DNA from: an uncultured Helicobacter sp.
GTDB taxonomy: Bacteria > Campylobacterota > Campylobacteria > Campylobacterales > Helicobacteraceae
Reading direction: 5' to 3'
Length of the DNA stretch: 64,000 nucleotides
NCBI GenBank assembly: GCA_944325775.1
Contig: CALVBL010000002.1
Coordinates: 1 to 64,000, forward strand
This document shows, one piece after another, positions 26,859 to 35,653 of this stretch. Positions within the stretch are counted from its first letter, which is position 1. Each line of letters opens with the position of its first letter. The notes beneath the pieces were generated by a model. It did no database searches. It saw only the letters and a program-made list of their open reading frames with translations, and was not told the DNA's origin. A program made the position numbers and the translations under genes.

Positions 26859-29171
26859 CTATACATCAAGATGTTTAACATTCTTTGCGTTATTTTGTAT
26901 GTACAGCCTGCGTGGCTCGACCTCATCACCCATAAAAAGCGTGAAAACCTCATCAGCACTACTATCATCTTCTAAGCTCACGCGGAGCAAGGTGCGGTTT
27001 GCCGGGGTCATCGTCGTTTCCCAAAGCTGCTCTGGATTCATCTCACCTAGACCTTTGTATCGCTGGATATAAGCATCTTTTTTGGCACTAGATTCTATTT
27101 CTTCAAGAAGTGCAATAGGATCTTTATCTTCTAAAAACTCCAAGCCACGACTTTGTATAGTCTGATAAATCGACAAGCCCTCTTTGAAAAAATTATTACT
27201 CCAAAGATTCTCATCAATCAAGAGCTCCACAAGCCCCATACGCGTTTGGATATAAAGCCGCAGATAGGATTGTGTGATTTCTTTGTTTAAAATATTGCAC
27301 TCTTTTGTTTGCAAAAATTTCTCAAGCTCGGCAAAAAGCTGTTGATAGTCGTTGTTGTGAATCTGGGGATTTTGAATAAGGAATTTCACCACATCAATCA
27401 TTGGATATTGCTTTTCAAGCTCTTTTAGCACAAAGCGATAATGCGAAATAAATTTTAGCATTTCCAAAAGCTCGGCATTGCCTATACCTTCAAATTCAAA
27501 ATTCCCAATCCCATTTTCGATGAGATACTCACTTAACGCTCTTTCATCTTTGAGATAAACTTCTTTTTTGCCTTTTTTGAATCTATACAGCGGTGGCTGA
27601 GCGATGTAAATATGTCCGTGTTGGATAAGTGGCTTGAGATAGCGATAAAAAAATGTCATCAAAAGTGTCTGTATATGGCTACCATCGACATCCGCATCGG
27701 TCATAATGATGATTTTGTGATAGCGCAATTTTTCGATATTAAACTCATCGCCAATCCCGCACCCAAAGGCTGTGATCATATTTTTAATCTCATCGGATTT
27801 GAGAATCTTATCAAGGCGTGATTTTTCGACATTGAGGATTTTTCCACGTAATGGCAAAATCGCCTGATAACCACGATCACGCCCTTGCTTAGCACTACCA
27901 CCCGCAGAATCCCCCTCCACGAGATAAATTTCAGATTGAGCTGGATCTTTGCTCTGACAGTCTGCGAGTTTGCCCGGCAATGTCCCTACTGAAAAACTTT
28001 CTTTTTTGCGTGTGAGATCTCGTGCTTTTTTGGCTGCTTCGCGTCCGCGCGCCGCCATAATCGCTTTTTGCATAATCGCTTTGGCATCGTTTGGATTTTC
28101 TTCGAAAAATTTATTGAGTTTTTCATAAGTGAGCTTTTGGACAATAGGTTTGACAAATGAGCTTCCTAGCTTACCTTTGGTCTGTCCTTCGAATTGTGGT
28201 TCAATGACTTTTATCGAGACGATCGCTATTAAGCCCTCCCGCACATCATCACCAGTGACTTTAGAATCTTTTTCGCGTGCGTTGGCATTTGCCTCGATGT
28301 AGTTCATAATCGCTCTTGAGAGCCCCGCGCGAAATCCTGCCTCGTGTGTGCCACCCTCTGGCGTGCGGATATTATTGACAAAGCTTAGTACTTTTTCATC
28401 ATAGCCATCGTTATAAGCTAACGCAATCTCTACTTCTACATCTTGATCATTGGTTTCAAAGGTGATGATTTGAGAGACCAATGGCTTATGATTGAGATCT
28501 TGGACAAACTGCGAAAGTCCGCCTTCGAAATGATAGACCTCCTCTACCCCACTTCGTTCATCATAGAATGTGATGGTGATGTTTTTGTTGAGATAAGCGA
28601 TTTCTTTGAATCTCCGTGCCAATGTTTCTCTGCTAAATTCCAGCACTTCCATAATCTCGCCATCGGGAAAAAATTCTATAGTCGTGCCTTGTTCGTTTGT
28701 CTGACCGATGATTTCTAGTTCGCTTTGGGGTATGCCTTTAGCAAATTCTTGACGATAGATGTTGCCATTTTTTTTGATTGTCATAATGAGCTTTGAAGAG
28801 AGGGCATTGACCACTGAGACACCCACACCATGCAGACCACCAGAAACTTTATAAGAATCTTGGTCAAACTTCCCACCCGCGTGCAAGATTGTCAAAACCA
28901 CCGTAGCGGTTGGGATATTTTCTGTAGGGTGGATATCGACTGGGATTCCGCGTCCATTATCTTCGATGATCGCACTACCTTCGTTTGTAAGAGTAACTTT
29001 GATCGTATCACAAAAGCCTGCCATTGCCTCATCGATAGAGTTATCCACGACTTCATACACCATATGGTGCAAGCCACCGATATTGGTATCACCGATATAC
29101 ATTCCCGGGCGTTTTCTGACAGCCTCAAGTCCTTTTAAAACCTTAATATTCTTTCCGCTGTAATCTTGCAT
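26859..29171 (-). CDS. gyrB: DNA gyrase subunit B
   Basis: 770 residues. GHKL ATPase domain (VRKRPGMYIGDT, VVDNSIDEAMAG, EDNGRGIPVDIH, GGLHGVGVSVVNALS), transducer, and TOPRIM domain (YLVEGDSAGGSAKQGRDRGYQ near residue 415, MTDADVDGSHI) with the C-terminal segment that contacts GyrA. With GyrA it introduces negative supercoils. Located downstream of dnaN (34-base gap), as in many bacteria near oriC. Confidence 0.98.
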   Translation of the reverse strand: MQDYSGKNIKVLKGLEAVRKRPGMYIGDTNIGGLHHMVYEVVDNSIDEAMAGFCDTIKVTLTNEGSAIIEDNGRGIPVDIHPTENIPTATVVLTILHAGGKFDQDSYKVSGGLHGVGVSVVNALSSKLIMTIKKNGNIYRQEFAKGIPQSELEIIGQTNEQGTTIEFFPDGEIMEVLEFSRETLARRFKEIAYLNKNITITFYDERSGVEEVYHFEGGLSQFVQDLNHKPLVSQIITFETNDQDVEVEIALAYNDGYDEKVLSFVNNIRTPEGGTHEAGFRAGLSRAIMNYIEANANAREKDSKVTGDDVREGLIAIVSIKVIEPQFEGQTKGKLGSSFVKPIVQKLTYEKLNKFFEENPNDAKAIMQKAIMAARGREAAKKARDLTRKKESFSVGTLPGKLADCQSKDPAQSEIYLVEGDSAGGSAKQGRDRGYQAILPLRGKILNVEKSRLDKILKSDEIKNMITAFGCGIGDEFNIEKLRYHKIIIMTDADVDGSHIQTLLMTFFYRYLKPLIQHGHIYIAQPPLYRFKKGKKEVYLKDERALSEYLIENGIGNFEFEGIGNAELLEMLKFISHYRFVLKELEKQYPMIDVVKFLIQNPQIHNNDYQQLFAELEKFLQTKECNILNKEITQSYLRLYIQTRMGLVELLIDENLWSNNFFKEGLSIYQTIQSRGLEFLEDKDPIALLEEIESSAKKDAYIQRYKGLGEMNPEQLWETTMTPANRTLLRVSLEDDSSADEVFTLFMGDEVEPRRLYIQNNAKNVKHLDV

Positions 29172-29205
29172 ACTCTTTTGGCTCCTTAGTGAATCTCAAA
29201 AAAAC

Positions 29206-30270
29206 TTATAGAATGATAGGCATAATAATTGTGCTGAAGTTATTATCCATAAATGTGAGAGGAGCATTTTGCTCATTGAGTGCGATAGTAAATTCTGCTG
29301 AATCTACCTGCGCTAAGAAATCTGTTACATATTTAGAATCTACGCCAAAGGTAAATTCTTCCTGAATATTTGTCTGAATGTCAAGTTGTGTGCTTGCTTT
29401 GTGATTTCTATCGCTCATAGATTCAAAGAGAATTTCATTGGCGCTTAGTGTGATTTTAATCTTATTAGAGAGTGAGCTCACTACTTTGATAGATTCTATA
29501 AACTTATCTTTAGGGAGTTTGATAGTATTTTTAAATTCTTTTGGGATAATTTTTTCATAATCTGGGTACTTGCCATTGATCACTTTGCTGAAGAATAAGT
29601 AGTTTGGGGATTTGATGATGATATATGTGGTGTTGAAAAATATTTCTATGCTATCGACAAAAAGCTTTTGAATCTCATTCATAGCGCGTTTAGGGACGAT
29701 GAGAGAGAGGGTATTGATACCTTGTGTGTCGTATTTGACGATAGCAAGGCGTCTGGTATCTGTGGCTACGAAGTTGAAAGAATATTCTTTAATATCAATC
29801 AACGCTCCATTGAGTTCAAATTTTGCGTTATTTGTTTCAGCAGTGGAGTTGATTTTTTTCATTGAACTTAGGAATTTATGAGATTCTATGTTGATTTGTT
29901 GGGATTGAGAAAACTCTGGCAAGCTTGGAAATTCATTGACATTAAACATTTGTAAGCTAGATTTTGAACGCCCTTGCTTGATAAAAAGTAGATCGTCTTG
30001 AGTTTCTAGGGTGATATCGCCTTCTTTGAGGTTTTTGACAAAATTGAGTATATCGCGTCCATTTGCAGTAGCTTTACCCTCTTCTTGTGTATGTACTTCG
30101 ATTTGGGATTGGATGGCGATTTCGTAGTCAGTGGCTCTAAGTGTAAGAGTGTTGTTTGTGCATTCAAAATAAATGTGCGAGGTGATCTGTGAAATGTCTC
30201 GTTTTTCTAGGAAACTTTGAAAATTTGAGAGTATGATCTCAAAAGGTGTTTTTGAAATACTAAGTTTCAT
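29206..30270 (-). CDS. dnaN: DNA polymerase III beta sliding clamp
   Basis: Ring-shaped clamp that holds polymerases on DNA. I start at ATG 30270 (MKLSISKTPFE), preceded by AGGGGAG at a 4-base spacing, giving 354 residues; an upstream in-frame ATG would add 37 residues of AT-rich leader that overlaps the origin unwinding region. Three clamp domains are recognisable: LTLRATDYEIAIQ in the first, FVATDTRRLAIVKYD in the second, and the short hydrophobic C-terminus. The family's usual length is ~360-375. Confidence 0.95.
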   Translation of the reverse strand: MKLSISKTPFEIILSNFQSFLEKRDISQITSHIYFECTNNTLTLRATDYEIAIQSQIEVHTQEEGKATANGRDILNFVKNLKEGDITLETQDDLLFIKQGRSKSSLQMFNVNEFPSLPEFSQSQQINIESHKFLSSMKKINSTAETNNAKFELNGALIDIKEYSFNFVATDTRRLAIVKYDTQGINTLSLIVPKRAMNEIQKLFVDSIEIFFNTTYIIIKSPNYLFFSKVINGKYPDYEKIIPKEFKNTIKLPKDKFIESIKVVSSLSNKIKITLSANEILFESMSDRNHKASTQLDIQTNIQEEFTFGVDSKYVTDFLAQVDSAEFTIALNEQNAPLTFMDNNFSTIIMPIIL

Positions 30271-30469
30271 CGTGCTCCCCTTTATGTTTAAAAATTTTAG
30301 TAGTAGTAGTAGGGTATGTGAAAATGTGAAAGATTCTTGTGTTTTCCTATCTTGCGTGTTTTTGGGTTTTAAAGTTTTCACAAAATGTTGGTGTGTTTTT
30401 CACATTTACTCCCTACTCTACTGCTTTATAGAGTGCTAAATTATATCTTAAATTTGTGTAAGCTTTGCT
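30271..30469. other. oriC2: origin subregion with four DnaA boxes and unwinding element
   Basis: The dnaA-dnaN gap holds four copies of TTTCACA with flanks like the Campylobacterota DnaA box: minus strand at 30317-30325 (TGTGAAAAT) and 30325-30333 (TGTGAAAGA), plus strand at 30374-30382 (GTTTTCACA) and 30396-30404 (TTTTTCACA). Left of them lie GGG, five TAG triplets and AT-rich DNA. Paired with boxes upstream of dnaA this makes a bipartite origin, as described for H. pylori and relatives. Gene direction flips here (leftward to the left, ruvC rightward). Confidence 0.8.
30298..30312 (+). other. DnaA-trio array (five TAG triplets)
   Basis: TAG repeated five times, exactly in phase. Read 3' to 5' away from the DnaA box at 30317 it gives a G-rich spacer, GAT x5, then an A/T stretch (about 30281-30297). 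This is the order described for the bacterial basal unwinding system, where a DnaA filament loads from the boxes onto single-stranded trios. Confidence 0.7.
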
Positions 30470-31789
30470 TTAAACTTGCGGGATATTGTCGTTTTTTATG
30501 TTGTTTTCGATTTCTTCGATGAGGTTTTTTAGATTTTCATCTTCTTTAATTGCTTCTTCTATGGCTTTTATGGCTTTGCTTACCGAGCTGTGGTCTTTCA
30601 TATTGAGTTTATTGGCGATCATTGGCATAGAGTTGTGTGTGAGTTTGCGTGTGAGATAGGTGCTTATCCTGCGTGCTTTGGCTATGCGTTGGTTTTTAGC
30701 TTTTGAGGTTATTTCGCTTGGTTTGATATTGAGTTCTTTACCCACAGATGAGAGAATCTTATCGATAGTGATGTTTCCTGATACATCTCTTTGGTAGGTT
30801 TTCATCACGCTTGTGGCAATTTCTAGCTTTGTTACATCGGGGTTTAGGTTGGACTGGAGATTGATGTTTTGGATAATCCCTAGAATTTGCCTAGAATTAT
30901 CTAGCTTGGTTGCGATAAAATTGATTGTCTCATCATCAAGCACTATGGAGTTTAGATTACACTTTGAGCGGATAATCTCTTTTTTGGTATCAAGGTCGGT
31001 TTTTTCGATTTCTATGACGATACCTCCTTCAAACCGCGATCGCAGTCGCTCTTCTAGTCCTCGAATCTTTTTGGGTGGTTGATCACTTGTCATCACGATT
31101 TGTTTTCGCTCTTGATGTAGGGCATTGAAAGTGTTGTGAAATTCTTCACAGATTTGATCTTTGCCGCCAAAAAACTGCACATCATCGATGAGAAGATAGT
31201 CACATTTTCTGTATTTATTGCGAAATGTATCCATTGTTTTGTTATTGAGCCGTAGCTGAAAGTCGTTTAGAAATTGTTCAGCAGTTATCAAAACCACTGT
31301 TTCATTTTTTTCTTTCGCAGCATTAGCGATGGCGTTGAGTAGATGTGTTTTGCCCACACCGGTATGTCCATAGATAAGCAAAGGATTGATTTTACCTCGT
31401 ATCTCCACGACTTTTTGACAAGAATCCCACGCGAGATGGTTAGATTTCCCCACGACGAAGTTTTCGAAGGTTTCTTGATAATTGATATGAGATTCTTGTA
31501 GAGAGATTTTAGGATTTTTATTGTTTTTTAAACTTTTCACATTACCTGTCAATTTTTTTGTTTTGATGTGAATTTTTGGGGGGATACCTGTGATTTCTTG
31601 CGCACAAGATTCTAACTTGTCTAGATAGTGAATCTCTATCCAATCCGCTATGATACTATTTGGTGCATAAAATACTAGTAAATCCTCTCTAGAGGCACTT
31701 TCATCAAATTCTAGAATCTTAAAATATGTATCATATTCGTGCTGGGATATTTCTTTTTTAAGCTGGTTTAATATATCATTTATACTCAT
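30470..31789 (-). CDS. dnaA: chromosomal replication initiator DnaA
   Basis: 439 residues: N-terminal interaction domain I (DILNQLKKEISQHEYDTYF), linker, AAA+ domain with Walker A YGHTGVGKTHLLNAIA near residue 142, Walker B LLIDDVQFFGGKD, and domain IV with the box-reading helix-turn-helix and the DHSSVSKAI signature near 405. It opens the origin. It is flanked on both sides by DnaA boxes (30317-30404 and 31831-31850). AAGGA and AAAGG lie 10-18 bases before the ATG. Confidence 0.98.
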   Translation of the reverse strand: MSINDILNQLKKEISQHEYDTYFKILEFDESASREDLLVFYAPNSIIADWIEIHYLDKLESCAQEITGIPPKIHIKTKKLTGNVKSLKNNKNPKISLQESHINYQETFENFVVGKSNHLAWDSCQKVVEIRGKINPLLIYGHTGVGKTHLLNAIANAAKEKNETVVLITAEQFLNDFQLRLNNKTMDTFRNKYRKCDYLLIDDVQFFGGKDQICEEFHNTFNALHQERKQIVMTSDQPPKKIRGLEERLRSRFEGGIVIEIEKTDLDTKKEIIRSKCNLNSIVLDDETINFIATKLDNSRQILGIIQNINLQSNLNPDVTKLEIATSVMKTYQRDVSGNITIDKILSSVGKELNIKPSEITSKAKNQRIAKARRISTYLTRKLTHNSMPMIANKLNMKDHSSVSKAIKAIEEAIKEDENLKNLIEEIENNIKNDNIPQV

Positions 31790-31893
31790 TTAAAAGCCTT
31801 TTTCCTTACATCTGTGGTATTGGGAAAAGATGTGAAAGATATGTGAAAAGTTCTCGAAATGATAGAAAAAAAAACTTTTAAAATGGATTAAAG
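31790..31893. other. oriC1: DnaA boxes in the dnaA-ruvC divergent gap
   Basis: Two same-direction boxes on the minus strand, TGTGAAAGA (31831-31839) and TGTGAAAAG (31842-31850), one DNA turn apart. They also cover the dnaA promoter region, so they may mediate dnaA autoregulation. No TAG-triplet array is seen here, which points to oriC2 as the opening site. A run of 9 A's (about 31865-31873) precedes ruvC. Confidence 0.65.
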
Positions 31894-32382
31894 ATGCAAA
31901 TTCTAGGGATTGACCCGGGGACGAGAAATTGTGGTTATGCCGTGATTGAGTATTCCAACAACAAGCTCAAACTCATTGAAGCGGGATTTATCAAGATAAA
32001 AGAGCGGATTTTGCAAGCCCAGATCGTGGAGTTTATCGAGGGTATTGACATCGTGCTAAAGGCGCACAGGATTGATGAGGTGGCAATCGAGGATATGTTT
32101 TTTGCCTACAACCCAAAGAGTGTGATCAAGCTCGCGCAGTTTCGCGGGGCTTTGAGTCTAAAGATCCTCCAAGATTTTGGGAATTTCGCCGAATACACGC
32201 CGCTGCAAGTCAAAAAAGCTCTCACGGGCAATGGCAAGGCAGACAAAATGCAAGTGGCATTTATGGTCAAACGCTTGCTTGGCATTAGGGGCGAGATTAA
32301 GCCGCTTGATATTACTGATGCCATAGCCGTAGCGATCACGCATTCTCAACGCTTAAAATTCACTAGTTCTAGAATCTCGTAG
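31894..32382 (+). CDS. ruvC: Holliday junction resolvase RuvC
   Basis: 162 residues with the RNase H-fold catalytic acidic residues: D7 in LGIDPGTRNCGYAV, E in AIEDMFFAYNPKS, and the C-terminal pair in DITDAIAVAITH. It cuts four-way junctions with RuvAB in recombinational repair. Translation starts 105 bases from dnaA's ATG on the opposite strand; its stop almost touches the stop of the convergent glycosyltransferase-like gene. Confidence 0.96.
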   Translation: MQILGIDPGTRNCGYAVIEYSNNKLKLIEAGFIKIKERILQAQIVEFIEGIDIVLKAHRIDEVAIEDMFFAYNPKSVIKLAQFRGALSLKILQDFGNFAEYTPLQVKKALTGNGKADKMQVAFMVKRLLGIRGEIKPLDITDAIAVAITHSQRLKFTSSRIS

Positions 32383-32383
32383 T

Positions 32384-34819
32384 TTAGGAATGAGCAGATT
32401 CTATAAGTTCCATAAAGCTTTGCACACCCACCCTTTCTCGCACAAAGTCTAAAATCTCACGTTCCAAGAGGCTTTGGGCGCGTACCAGCTCTAATGAAGG
32501 ATTTTGTAACAACTCTAGCGCCCTACGCTCATATTCCTGCGTATCAAACACCACATACGCACAATTACAAAGCACATTTTGTATATCTGTAAGATTTGCA
32601 AGTGTGATGGTAGGGCTTGTTGGCACAGAGTCATTATAGAGAGCTAAAAATTCCGTAAGTAGCTCCGCATACTGCGCTACCCAGCGTGAGATTCTCGCCT
32701 CGCGTTCTTGCCTGCTCTCTTTTGATAGCACTAGTGCCACGCCACCCTTAGCTACATATTCTATGCGGCTCTCCCCCTGCTCAAGTGGGAAACTATCAAG
32801 CCACAAATCGATAATATGCCCATACAACGTGCTATCCACATATCCAGTGAAATAAAATCGCCTAAGTAAATCCGCCCCACCCTCATGCACGATTTTTTCG
32901 CGTATCACAGATTCACTGCCTCCACCACAGGCTAGATATATACTCTGTGGATAAGATCGCATGATCGTTAATACGCTTTTTAGATACGTTGGACTATCGA
33001 TTTTGACCAAACGCCCGATTGTGCCTAGAATCTTGACATTATGGGGATATTGCGCACGCAAAGCCTGCAAAATATGTGAATCTATGGGAGGATTATAAAA
33101 GCGCGTATCCATTTTTACGCTCACACCTACAAACTCAAATCCACAATGGCTCACGCGCTTTTGGGCATTGCAAATGTGCGTGAGACGATGCGTAATAGCG
33201 GGGATATCATATACAAAATTCCCATGGGAATAATACATCTGTGCGTTTGCCACACGCACACTTAACAAAAAATCGCTAATGCCATAGCCATTGTTTGGTG
33301 AGATGAGACAGCGCACGCCATCAGATCGTATCGCTTCCCAAAGTAGCAGGGCTTTATTCAGATGAGAGTTATAAAATCCCTTGGTATTTTCTAGTGCCAC
33401 CACATCACAGATCTCTATGCCGAGATTCTCCAGCTCCTTGCGCAATGCCTCATCATCGGAGCTTTTTTCTATAAGTGCCATATTATAGATTTTGAGTCTA
33501 AAACGCTCGCTAAAGCCTTTTGTGCGCAATAGATTCTGAAATAGAGAAAACTCGACTTTGTAGGGTGAGTTGCCCACGATGCGATCTTTGAGTATGCCAA
33601 TGAGGATTGGGGTGTTTGTTTCCTTTGACGAAACTTTATTTTGGATATCGCTCACGGAGAGTGAATCCTCGCTCGCTCCGCTATCATTGAATCTTGGCGC
33701 ACATATATGATTTGAATCTACTTGCTTAGATTCACTAGATTTTATAACACCACTGCTAGATTCTATATATGGGGCAAACATCTCATACACTGCCACTGCC
33801 CTATGATCTATAGATTCACAAAACTCCCGCCACTGCTCTTGTGTGTGAAAGCTATTGCCACACATATGATATAAGAAAAATTGCACATATAGCGCCTCAT
33901 CTAAATACTTAAGCGCACACTCGCAATCGTGTGATAACGCGTCCTTAGTGCGATCTAGCAGTGTATAAAACACCGCCTTGTATGCGGGATAGAGCTCAAG
34001 CCAGCGCATATTATTAAAATACCCCTCCACATTCCACAGGCAATGCAGTTGCCAATTAAACAAGCTTCGGCGACGTTTTGGATTTAGTGTGTTAGCGCGC
34101 TTTAGTGCGTGTGTGAGTGCCTCTAGACAAAGTGAAAACTCCACACCAAGCAGCGGAAAATATTTGATACAAAATTCCGCTATACCTTCGCTCTGCGGGA
34201 GATTCATATCAAGCAGGCACATATGCGAAATAAAAAATTTCATACCCGCCTCTGCACCATGCATAAACATCATCGCCACGCTGCACACCTGCAAAAATAA
34301 GATATTCTCTACCTCGCTCACACCCTCACTAAAGAGCAATGGCTGCATCTGCTCCAAAAACACCGCAAAGCGCGTATCGTATAGAGGAGATTCTAACGCG
34401 CGCAACACCCAAAACACGCCGATATACTCAAGCTCGCAAACAGTGCCATTGTGTAGGAGCTCATAGATCTTATCGGCAAGAAGCTGGGCAAGATCTGTGA
34501 GAGTCTCTGAATCTTGGGGGAAATCATAAGAGTGTGGAGTATTGGGGGATTTTGTAGCTGGATTGCACACACAGAGCTGTAAGATCGCTGTATCAAGCGT
34601 GTGCTTGCTACAAGGGGCGCGAAGTAAGGCTATGATGTGCGTTAGTATTTCATTGCAAGAGCTATGCTCTTGTTTGTCAGGGCTTAAGGCAAAGTCTCCC
34701 ACACCTCCACTGCGCACACATATAGCATCTGAATCTACTTGCTTAGATTCACTAGATTCTGTAATGCCACTGGTGGGCTTAGATTGTGTTGTTTTGCTTT
34801 TGTGAGTTTTGTGGGGCAT
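32384..34819 (-). CDS. large GT-B glycosyltransferase-like protein (HMW1C/OGT-like), coupled to mreC
   Basis: 811 residues, cytosolic, no membrane segment. The N-terminal ~400 residues are mostly helical. Residues about 410-760 look like a GT-B glycosyltransferase: ILIGILKDRIVGNSPYKVE, YYSHGNFVYDIP, GTIGRLVKIDSPTYLKSVL, and SFPLEQGESRIEYVAKGG, resembling the nucleotide-sugar site of OGT/SPINDLY/HMW1C proteins (GT41). Those glycosylate proteins; that role here is inference, and other GT-B families are possible. The ATG overlaps the mreC stop (TAATG), making it the last gene of the fabZ-lpxA-clpX-mreB-mreC operon. Two hydrophilic segments (residues ~16-35 and ~355-374) share SSESKQVDS and are encoded by a 58-bp imperfect repeat. 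Confidence 0.6.
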   Translation of the reverse strand: MPHKTHKSKTTQSKPTSGITESSESKQVDSDAICVRSGGVGDFALSPDKQEHSSCNEILTHIIALLRAPCSKHTLDTAILQLCVCNPATKSPNTPHSYDFPQDSETLTDLAQLLADKIYELLHNGTVCELEYIGVFWVLRALESPLYDTRFAVFLEQMQPLLFSEGVSEVENILFLQVCSVAMMFMHGAEAGMKFFISHMCLLDMNLPQSEGIAEFCIKYFPLLGVEFSLCLEALTHALKRANTLNPKRRRSLFNWQLHCLWNVEGYFNNMRWLELYPAYKAVFYTLLDRTKDALSHDCECALKYLDEALYVQFFLYHMCGNSFHTQEQWREFCESIDHRAVAVYEMFAPYIESSSGVIKSSESKQVDSNHICAPRFNDSGASEDSLSVSDIQNKVSSKETNTPILIGILKDRIVGNSPYKVEFSLFQNLLRTKGFSERFRLKIYNMALIEKSSDDEALRKELENLGIEICDVVALENTKGFYNSHLNKALLLWEAIRSDGVRCLISPNNGYGISDFLLSVRVANAQMYYSHGNFVYDIPAITHRLTHICNAQKRVSHCGFEFVGVSVKMDTRFYNPPIDSHILQALRAQYPHNVKILGTIGRLVKIDSPTYLKSVLTIMRSYPQSIYLACGGGSESVIREKIVHEGGADLLRRFYFTGYVDSTLYGHIIDLWLDSFPLEQGESRIEYVAKGGVALVLSKESRQEREARISRWVAQYAELLTEFLALYNDSVPTSPTITLANLTDIQNVLCNCAYVVFDTQEYERRALELLQNPSLELVRAQSLLEREILDFVRERVGVQSFMELIESAHS
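33698..33755 (-). repeat. imperfect 58-bp in-frame repeat, copy 1
   Basis: About 85 percent identical by eye to 34713-34770, in the same reading frame of the same gene; core GAATCTACTTGCTTAGATTC is identical. It encodes SSESKQVDS-N-IC. Confidence 0.85.
34713..34770 (-). repeat. imperfect 58-bp in-frame repeat, copy 2
   Basis: Partner of 33698-33755, about 1 kb apart. It encodes SSESKQVDS-D-IC near the protein's N-terminus. Both copies contain AGATTC words. Confidence 0.85.
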
Positions 34820-35646
34820 TATGGCTCTTGGTTTTTGTCTAGGAGTTCATGCACTCTAGTATCCACCACCCATACATAGTCGATATCCTGTGCCTGTGCA
34901 TAAGGTAGCACGTCCGCGCGCAAGAAATTTGAATCTTCATAGATCTCCACCACTTTGCCAACGGGGATATTTTCGATAAAAATCCCATCTAAGCCATTGG
35001 TATAGACCTCATCACCTACCTTGATATCCACCCATCTAGGGATATAATTCACGCTCACATATGCATTATTGCCACTCTTTAGCGCATTATCAAGGATCCC
35101 CATTGCTTTGTTTTGCCCTATGAAGACACTATAGCTGCATTCCTTAGCATTATTGAGAAAGCCCTGCAATCGCCCGTATTCAAACTTAGCGATACCCAGT
35201 GCCACATTATTGCGCACAAGCCCAAGAATCCTCGTCTCTGCACTGGATTGTAACCTCTTAAAAAGTTCAGAATCTAGCGTGAGCCAGATTTTATCGTATT
35301 GCCCCATACGCACATACGCACTCATATGTGAGAGATAAAACTCCGGCTGTGTGTGCAAATCATTTTGCACAAGCGATTTGAGTTCGGCATTTTGGTTAGT
35401 AAGAGCGACGTTTTGGAGCACGATTTTGTCATAATCCGCGACCTTTTGACGCAGGCTTTTAATCTCATCAGCCTGATTAAAATATGCTCTATACCATAGC
35501 CAAAATCCATTCCAATTTGAAACAAAAAATAAGCGCACCTTATCGGCTGCATTAAGCACACGCATCTCAAAGCCCTTATTGACCTCCATCGTCACGACAA
35601 TCGTGACACAAAACAAAACAAGAAAAATAAGGGCTTTGTAGCGCAT
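34819..35646 (-). CDS. mreC: rod-shape protein MreC
   Basis: 275 residues: a short cytosolic start, one membrane helix (residues 5-20), a periplasmic coiled coil to about 95, then the beta-rich MreC core with GLVRNNVALGI, VNYIPRWVDIKVGDEVYTNGLDGIF and IPVGKVVEIYED. It links MreB to the periplasmic peptidoglycan synthases of cell elongation. Starts seven bases after the mreB stop and overlaps the next gene. No mreD is seen next to it. Confidence 0.95.
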   Translation of the reverse strand: MRYKALIFLVLFCVTIVVTMEVNKGFEMRVLNAADKVRLFFVSNWNGFWLWYRAYFNQADEIKSLRQKVADYDKIVLQNVALTNQNAELKSLVQNDLHTQPEFYLSHMSAYVRMGQYDKIWLTLDSELFKRLQSSAETRILGLVRNNVALGIAKFEYGRLQGFLNNAKECSYSVFIGQNKAMGILDNALKSGNNAYVSVNYIPRWVDIKVGDEVYTNGLDGIFIENIPVGKVVEIYEDSNFLRADVLPYAQAQDIDYVWVVDTRVHELLDKNQEP

Positions 35647-35653
35647 GGATTAG

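Noticed and set aside
30271..30381. Longer start for DnaN
   Set aside because: The extension is poor in family similarity and overlaps the origin boxes; AGGGGAG supports 30270.
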